From positions 1 to 11,882 of the forward strand of contig VBHW01000052.1 in NCBI GenBank assembly GCA_005881055.1: a stretch of DNA of 11,882 bases. Direction: 5' to 3'. Both the position numbers and the translations under genes were made by a program. This document shows, piece by piece, positions 5,588-11,882 of this stretch. Each line of letters begins with the position of its first letter. The stretch's first letter is position 1. The notes beneath the pieces were generated by a model that was given only the letters and a program-made list of their open reading frames with translations, was not told the origin of the DNA and ran no database searches. Origin of the DNA: Chloroflexota bacterium (lineage in GTDB: Bacteria > Chloroflexota > Limnocylindria > Limnocylindrales > CSP1-4).

Positions 5588-6787
5588 ATGAGGCTGTTGC
5601 GGATCCTGCTCGTCATCGCCCTCCTTGCCGTTGGGTTGGGGGCCGTCGGTCTCGTCGTGACCCGAGGCTCCGCCGGCGCGGCCTCGACGAGCCAATACCT
5701 GACGAGCGCCGTCGCACGGCGGGACGTCACCGACAGCGCGGTCGGGAACGGCACCGTCGCATCGGCCCTGTCGTACGCCCTCGCGTTCGGCTCGGCGCCG
5801 TTGCCGGTGACCGCCTCGAGCAGCTCGAACGGCTCCTCAGGCGGGTCGTCCGGTTCCTGGCGCGTGACGTCGGTCAAGGTCGCCGTCGGCGATTCCGTGA
5901 AGAAGGACCAGGTCCTCGCGGTGGCCGACACGACCGACCTCCGGGCGCAGCTGGCGACGGCGAAGACGCAGCTCCGCTCTGCGCAGTACCGGGTGACGAG
6001 CGCGCAGTCGACGTACGACGGCATCTCGACCAGCCAGACGGACGCACGCCGCCAGGCGCTCATCCAGCTCCTCGACGCGCGGGCCCAGCGCGACCAGGCA
6101 GCCAGGTCGGTGTCCGACCTTGCCACCTCGATCCAGTACGGGACGCTCACGGCCCCCGGTCCGGGAACCGTCACGGCCGTGAACATCCTCGCCGGTGCCG
6201 ACGCCCCGGGCGGCGACGCGATCGTCATCGCGGCGTCGCCGCTCGACGTGACCGCGACCTTCACGGAGTCGGACCTGCCGTCCCTCCACGTCGGCCAGGC
6301 CGCGACGGTCACCGTGAAGGCGCTGGCGGCCACGATCGCCGGCACGGTGAGCGCCATCGCCCCGTCCGCCTCCTCGTCCAGCACGGGCGGCGTCGTCTCG
6401 TACGACGTGAGCGTCGCGCTCACGAGCCCGCCGGCCGGGCTGCGCGCCGGCATGAGCGCCGAGGTCTCGGTCACGACTGCCCAGGCGACTGGCGTCCTCG
6501 CGGTCCCCACCGCCGCACTCCTCGGTAGCGACGGCAACTACTCAGTGGATGTCCTCGCGGCCGACGGCCAGCCCCAGGCGCAGGCCGTCACGGTCGGGCT
6601 CATCACGAGCTCGTACGCGGAGATCCAGGCGGGCCTGGCCGAAGGCGACCGCGTCGTCGTCGGCACCACGACCCAGCGCCAGTCGACCGGCCTTCCCGGC
6701 GCCTTCCCAGGCGGCGGGGGCGGGGTCCGCTTCGGTGGAGGCGGCGGAGGCGGCGGGGGCGGAGGCGGCGGGGGCGTCGGGCGGTGA
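5588..6787 (+). CDS. MacA/HlyD-type adaptor protein of an ABC exporter
   Basis: Membrane-anchored extracytoplasmic adaptor that couples to a MacB-type ABC transporter. 399 aa. Seen: one N-terminal membrane segment (about 4-26, no lipobox Cys); a beta strand region; a Ser/Gly-rich linker (76-90); the first half of a lipoyl-like domain (VTSVKVAVGDSVKKDQVLAVAD, about 93-114); a helical hairpin with heptad-like spacing (about 115-180); the second lipoyl half (YGTLTAPGPGTVTAVNILAG, 184-203); then beta-barrel and membrane-proximal domains to about 360. The tail is remarkable: GGGGGVRF followed by 14 glycines and VGR (375-399), encoded by a GC-rich repeat. GAGG (5579-5582) precedes ATG 5588. The stop overlaps the ATPase GTG by 4 nt. 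No outer-membrane channel gene is nearby. Substrate unknown: antibiotic, peptide or lipid export are all possible. Confidence 0.85.
   Translation: MRLLRILLVIALLAVGLGAVGLVVTRGSAGAASTSQYLTSAVARRDVTDSAVGNGTVASALSYALAFGSAPLPVTASSSSNGSSGGSSGSWRVTSVKVAVGDSVKKDQVLAVADTTDLRAQLATAKTQLRSAQYRVTSAQSTYDGISTSQTDARRQALIQLLDARAQRDQAARSVSDLATSIQYGTLTAPGPGTVTAVNILAGADAPGGDAIVIAASPLDVTATFTESDLPSLHVGQAATVTVKALAATIAGTVSAIAPSASSSSTGGVVSYDVSVALTSPPAGLRAGMSAEVSVTTAQATGVLAVPTAALLGSDGNYSVDVLAADGQPQAQAVTVGLITSSYAEIQAGLAEGDRVVVGTTTQRQSTGLPGAFPGGGGGVRFGGGGGGGGGGGGGGVGR
6737..6775 (+). repeat. 15-bp tandem repeat encoding the poly-Gly tail
   Basis: GGAGGCGGCGGGGGC at 6746-6760 and again at 6761-6775, preceded by a partial copy GGAGGCGGC (6737-6745). 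It encodes most of the 14-glycine run at the adaptor's C-terminus. The unit is a multiple of three, so copy-number change would keep the frame. The dense G-runs on the coding strand could form a G-quadruplex, just ahead of the overlapping GTG start of the ATPase gene. Confidence 0.85.
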
Positions 6788-7515
6788 CCGCCCCGGCCCG
6801 CGGCGACGAGCCCTGGTACGGCGCCGGCCGCGATCTCGCGCCGGCGGTCCCGATCGTGGAGATCAACCGCGCGAGCCGCGTCTACCGGATGGGCGAGGTC
6901 GAGGTACCGGCGCTCGTCGAGGCCGACCTCCGGGTCGAGGAGGGCGAGTTCGTCGCGGTCGTCGGGCCGTCGGGGTCGGGAAAGAGCACGCTCATGAACC
7001 TCATCGGCTGCCTTGACCGGCCGACCTCGGGCGAGGTCAGGCTGGGCGGCACCTCGGTCGCCGACCTCGACGACGACGGCCTGGCCCGTGTCCGCAGCCG
7101 GTTCGTCGGCTTCATCTTCCAGGCGTACAACCTCCTGCCGCGGACGACGGCGCTCGAGAACGTGGCGGCACCGCTCCTGTACCAGGGGATCGGCCGCGGC
7201 GAACGGCTCGCCCGAGCGAGGGCGACCCTCGAGCGGCTGGGCCTCGGCGACAGGGTCGGCCACCAGCCCTCGGAGCTGTCGGGCGGCCAGCAGCAGCGGG
7301 TCGCCGTCGCGCGCGCCCTCGTCACCGATCCGCCGCTCATCCTGGCCGACGAACCGACGGGCAACCTCGACAGCCACTCCGGAGCCGAGGTCATGGCCCT
7401 CCTCCGCGAGCTCCACCGGAGCGGCCGCACGATCGTCCTCATCACCCACGACGCCGACGTCGCGACGACCGCGACGCGGCAGGTCCACATCCGGGACGGC
7501 CGGCTCGTGGCATGA
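6784..7515 (+). CDS. MacB-type ABC transporter ATP-binding protein
   Basis: Cytoplasmic ATPase that energises the exporter. 243 aa, a lone nucleotide-binding domain of the LolD/MacB/FtsE class. Seen: Walker A GPSGSGKS (61-68), Q-loop FQAYNLLPR (112-120), ABC signature LSGGQQQR (165-172), Walker B LILADE (185-190), D-loop GNLD (193-196) and switch His222 in LITHD. All catalytic elements are intact. The extra LNLxP-type segment after the Q-loop is typical of this class. GTG 6784 overlaps the adaptor stop (GTGA); residues 1-23 are not conserved-looking, and an in-frame GTG at 6856 is a possible shorter start. The permease ATG overlaps its stop (ATGA), so all three genes look translationally coupled. 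In E. coli MacB the ATPase and permease are fused; here they are separate, as is common in monoderms. Confidence 0.95.
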   Translation: MTAPARGDEPWYGAGRDLAPAVPIVEINRASRVYRMGEVEVPALVEADLRVEEGEFVAVVGPSGSGKSTLMNLIGCLDRPTSGEVRLGGTSVADLDDDGLARVRSRFVGFIFQAYNLLPRTTALENVAAPLLYQGIGRGERLARARATLERLGLGDRVGHQPSELSGGQQQRVAVARALVTDPPLILADEPTGNLDSHSGAEVMALLRELHRSGRTIVLITHDADVATTATRQVHIRDGRLVA

Positions 7516-8723
7516 GGCTCGTCGAGCTCATCCGGCTCGCGCTCGCCCGGCTGGCGGTCAGCCGGCTCCGGGCCGCCCTGACGATGCTCGGCATCATCAT
7601 CGGCGTGGCGTCGGTCATCGCGCTCGTGGCCGTCGGGCAGGGCGCGACCTCCGGGATCACGAGCCAGCTCGAGGCGCTGGGCACGAACCTCCTCACGATC
7701 AACCCGGGCGCGACGACGACCGGGCTCGTCCGGGGAGCCGCCGGCTCGGCGACGACGCTGACCACCGACGACGCGGCGGCGATCGGCCAGCTCGAGGGCG
7801 TTGCAGCCCTCGCACCCGAGGCCCGGACGCAGCAGGTCGTCGTGGCGGGCAGCCAGAACACGACGACCCAGATCGTGGGCACGACCGCCGACTACGCCCA
7901 TGTCCGGAACTTCGACCTGTGGCAGGGCTCGTTCCTCACCTCCGCCGCGGTCCAGGCGGGACTGCGGGTCGCGGTGCTCGGCGCGACGACGGCGGACGAC
8001 CTCGGCCTGGGCGCGAGCGCCGTCGGCTCGACGATCTCCATCGACGGGCTGCCGTTCACGGTCGTCGGGATCCTTCAGCCCAAGGGCGGCGTCGGCTTCG
8101 TGAGCCAGGACGACCAGATCCTCGTGCCGATCGCGACCGTCGAGAAGTACTTCACGGGCTCCGACAGCGTCCGGACGATCGACGTGAGCGTCGCGTCTGC
8201 CGACCAGATGACCGACGTGACGAACGCGATCACCGCCGAGCTCCGGACGCGCCACGAGCTGGCGGCGGCCGACGCCGACGACTTCTCGATCACGAACCAG
8301 GCGCAGCTCCTGAGCACGGTCGGCAACGTGACTGCGATCCTCACGGCGCTCCTGGCCGGCATCGCGTCGATCTCGCTCGTCGTCGGCGGGATCGGGATCA
8401 TGAACATCATGCTCGTCTCGGTGCGCGAGCGGACCCGCGAGATCGGGATCCGCAAGGCGATCGGCGCCCGCAGCAGCGACATCCTCCTCCAGTTCCTCGT
8501 CGAGGCGATGACGCTCTCGATCATCGGCGGGCTCGTGGGCACCGCCCTCGGCATCCTGGTCTCGGCGGGGATCGACGCGGTCGCCGGCTGGCCCCTCGTC
8601 ATCAACCCGACGACGCTCGTCCTGGCGGTCGGCTTCAGCGGCGCGGTCGGGATCATCTTCGGGGTCTGGCCCGCGCGTCAGGCAGCGGTCCTCGACCCGA
8701 TCGCCGCCCTTCGCTACGAGTAG
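7512..8723 (+). CDS. MacB/FtsX-type ABC transporter permease
   Basis: Membrane subunit of the exporter. 403 aa with the four-helix MacB topology: TM1 about 22-44 (AALTMLGIIIGVASVIALVA), a large extracytoplasmic MacB-type domain (about 45-270), then TM2 276-303, TM3 331-356 and TM4 366-388. The loop after TM2 carries RERTREIGIRKAIGA (305-319), the coupling segment that contacts the ATPase and the most conserved motif of the family. The C-terminus WPARQAAVLDPIAALRYE is also typical. No truncation or missing element is seen. The mechanism is probably mechanotransmission, with the periplasmic-type domain acting on cargo together with the adaptor encoded upstream. ATG 7512 overlaps the ATPase stop. 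A stem-loop starts directly after its stop codon, so the operon probably ends here. Confidence 0.94.
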   Translation: MRLVELIRLALARLAVSRLRAALTMLGIIIGVASVIALVAVGQGATSGITSQLEALGTNLLTINPGATTTGLVRGAAGSATTLTTDDAAAIGQLEGVAALAPEARTQQVVVAGSQNTTTQIVGTTADYAHVRNFDLWQGSFLTSAAVQAGLRVAVLGATTADDLGLGASAVGSTISIDGLPFTVVGILQPKGGVGFVSQDDQILVPIATVEKYFTGSDSVRTIDVSVASADQMTDVTNAITAELRTRHELAAADADDFSITNQAQLLSTVGNVTAILTALLAGIASISLVVGGIGIMNIMLVSVRERTREIGIRKAIGARSSDILLQFLVEAMTLSIIGGLVGTALGILVSAGIDAVAGWPLVINPTTLVLAVGFSGAVGIIFGVWPARQAAVLDPIAALRYE

Positions 8724-8725
8724 GC

Positions 8726-8746
8726 GCCGCCGACCGGATCGGCGGT
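8726..8746 (+). terminator. Stem-loop after the exporter operon
   Basis: CCGCCGA (8727-8733), loop CCGGA, TCGGCGG (8739-8745): a perfect 7-bp stem with a closing G-U, beginning 3 nt after the permease stop. No U-tract follows. Its position at the end of a three-gene operon supports a termination or 3'-end-protecting role. Confidence 0.42.
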
Positions 8747-8848
8747 CCGTGACGGAGACCGCGTTCGCCTGATCTCGGGCCGCGGCTCGACGACGCGCGC
8801 CTGCCACGTGACTGACACGGCGGCGCAATGGTCACCGGAATCCGTGCC

Positions 8849-8878
8849 TTGGGCCGTTTATCGGGGTCCTAGTACGAA
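8849..8878 (+). promoter_or_regulatory. Candidate promoter for the surface-protein gene
   Basis: The 240-nt gap between the exporter operon and the surface-protein gene has a relatively AT-richer island around 8850-8885. Within it TTGGGC (8849-8854) and TACGAA (8873-8878) are 18 nt apart. Both matches to the consensus are weak, and the alternative -10 TAGTAC (8870-8875) overlaps. Some promoter is expected here because an apparent terminator separates the two units. Confidence 0.25.
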
Positions 8879-8901
8879 TCTCCTACCCGCAACCCGGTTC
8901 C

Positions 8902-8927
8902 CAGTCGGTTGGTCGCGGGACCGACTG
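8902..8927 (+). promoter_or_regulatory. Inverted repeat in the 5' leader of the surface-protein gene
   Basis: CAGTCGGT (8902-8909) and ACCGACTG (8920-8927) form a perfect 8-bp inverted repeat around a 10-nt spacer, about 27 nt before the ribosome-binding site GGAGG (8954-8958). It could be a repressor operator just downstream of the promoter or an mRNA stem-loop. The repeat is certain; the role is not. Confidence 0.4.
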
Positions 8928-8964
8928 CCGGCTGCCGACGGTCGATTCGACTTGGAGGTTGCGA

Positions 8965-9911
8965 ATGATGTCCTCCCATCCTGAACCCAGACGGGGGTGG
9001 CTGCGTGGGCGGGTGCCCGCGCTCATCGGCTGGCTGACGGTCGCCGTCCTGCTGGCCTTCGCTTTCGCCTGGCCGGGCGTTGCGGGTGCGCACAACACGA
9101 GCTCCCCTGGCAACAACGGCACGGTGAAGATCCACGAAGGCGGCACCGAACCCTCGCCGGAGGTTCAGAACCAGCCGCACGTCTGCACGTTCCACCTGCA
9201 CTTCTTCTTCGCCGACGCGGGTCAGACGGGCACGTGGTGGATCGAATCCTGGCCGCCGACGGGCAGCCGGAGCGTCGTGCTCTCGGGCACGTACACGACC
9301 GACGAGAACGGCGAGTACCGCACGCCACCGTATCCGGACTTCTACTCGCTGCCGGACGGCCACTACAAGCTCTTCTGGGAGGGCCGCAACGACCAGAACA
9401 TCAAGCACAAGGTGTTCTGGGTCCAGTGCGCGGCACCGACCGAGACGCCCACGGCGACTCCAACACAGGTGGCTACGGCGACTCCTGGCGGGACCGTAGC
9501 CCCGACCGAGACCGCCACGGCGACTCCAACCGAGGTCGCCACGGCGACTCCGACCGAGGTGGCCACGGCAACTCCTGGCGGCACCGTGGCCCCGACGGAG
9601 ACCGCAACGGCAACCGCGACGGCGACAGCGACCGCCACGGCCACCACGGTGCCTGGCGAGACCGAGACCGCGACTCCGGGCGGTACCGCGACGCCTGGCG
9701 GCACGCCCGCCGGTACGGGCGGCGTGTCACCGACGCAGGGCGGCGGCGGCGTCGCGGGTGCTACCGGGACCCCGCGCGTCACGCCTCCGGCGACGTCGAC
9801 GGAGGACGACGCCCTCGTCTCGCAGACCGGCGACATGCGTCCAGTGCTCCTCGCGCTCGCCGGCGCGATCGCACTCACGCTCATCCTCGCGGGCGGCCCG
9901 CGACGGCGGAA

Positions 9912-9936
<25 letters not shown>
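8965..9936 (+). CDS. Secreted Thr/Pro-rich surface protein with C-terminal anchor
   Basis: Family not recognised. 323 aa. Seen: basic N-terminus and signal peptide (hydrophobic 18-40, likely cleavage near AGA-HN, 42/43); a compact beta-looking domain (about 44-156) rich in Trp/Tyr/His, with only two cysteines (74, 155) placed to form a disulfide; a low-complexity Thr/Ala/Pro stalk (158-245) with an imperfect 30-residue repeat; a Gly-rich linker; then SQTGD (286-290), a TM helix (about 292-311) and a basic tail GPRRRNQLPLRRS. This C-terminal plan resembles sortase sorting signals, with SQTG in place of LPxTG. The likely role is a stalked, possibly O-glycosylated cell-surface protein. I place the start at ATG 8965 (GGAGG 6 nt upstream); ATG 8968 is also possible, and TTG 8959 is too close to the RBS. 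Its 3' end overlaps metH by 25 bp, tail to tail. Confidence 0.82.
9436..9687 (+). repeat. Degenerate Thr-Ala-Pro-coding repeats
   Basis: Imperfect short repeats of the ACGGCGACTCC / ACCGAG type encode the stalk of the surface protein. A longer unit, VATATPGGTVAPTETATAT, occurs twice 30 residues (90 bp) apart (from about 9469 and 9559), followed by a Thr-Ala dipeptide run (about 9601-9645). Copies differ mostly at third positions, so the array is not a fresh duplication. Unequal recombination could lengthen or shorten the stalk. Confidence 0.75.

Positions 9937-11882
<1,946 letters not shown>

Noticed and set aside
6882..8828. Long minus-strand open frame opposite the ABC transporter genes
   Set aside because: Antisense shadow of the ATPase and permease; no recognisable domain, start signal or promoter.
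9363..9884. Minus-strand Val/Ala-rich repeat protein opposite the surface-protein gene
   Set aside because: It is the complement of the Thr-Ala-Pro repeat codons, with no start signal; the plus frame has a signal peptide, RBS and membrane anchor.

Overview
This 11.9 kb window is very GC-rich, densely packed bacterial chromosome with no tRNA, rRNA, CRISPR array, transposase or phage gene that I can see. Near-exclusive G/C third positions, GTGA/ATGA stop-start overlaps, a wall-anchor-like surface protein and a MacB-type exporter with no outer-membrane channel nearby suggest a high-GC bacterium of Chloroflexota type (Limnocylindria-like). A high-GC actinobacterium is the main alternative. The taxonomy is inference from style, not from a marker gene.

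Layout. 1-320: gene-free leader with a candidate promoter, a possible leaderless 25-codon ORF carrying three consecutive Lys codons, mutually exclusive RNA pairings, and a hairpin that buries the dapB Shine-Dalgarno. 321-4492: lysine/diaminopimelate operon dapB-dapA-dapD-lysA; dapA/dapD and dapD/lysA overlap by 4 nt. The lysA-like gene is frameshifted by a 7-bp tandem duplication (3516-3529), and even when repaired it lacks the usual DAP-decarboxylase CESGD signature. 4550-5470: monofunctional proline dehydrogenase. 5588-8723: MacA-like adaptor, MacB-type ATPase and MacB/FtsX-type permease, joined by 4-nt overlaps and preceded by a perfect TCTCAGG direct repeat at 11-bp spacing (response-regulator style). 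8965-9936: secreted Thr/Pro-rich surface protein with a C-terminal membrane anchor. 9912-11882 (minus strand): C-terminal half of cobalamin-dependent methionine synthase MetH, running off the right edge and overlapping the surface-protein gene tail-to-tail by 25 bp.

How the genes work together. DapA makes the dihydrodipicolinate precursor, DapB reduces it, DapD succinylates tetrahydrodipicolinate (so the succinylase branch), and LysA would decarboxylate meso-DAP to lysine. The succinyl-DAP aminotransferase, desuccinylase and epimerase are not in the window. The adaptor/ATPase/permease set forms one export machine. ProDH, the surface protein and MetH are separate units. GC-rich stem-loops without U-tracts follow the lysA, proline dehydrogenase and macB-type stop codons.

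The strongest leads are the lysine-operon leader (a possible lysine-codon attenuator), the 7-bp lysA duplication together with its divergent active-site motifs, and the 11-bp-spaced direct repeat upstream of the exporter.
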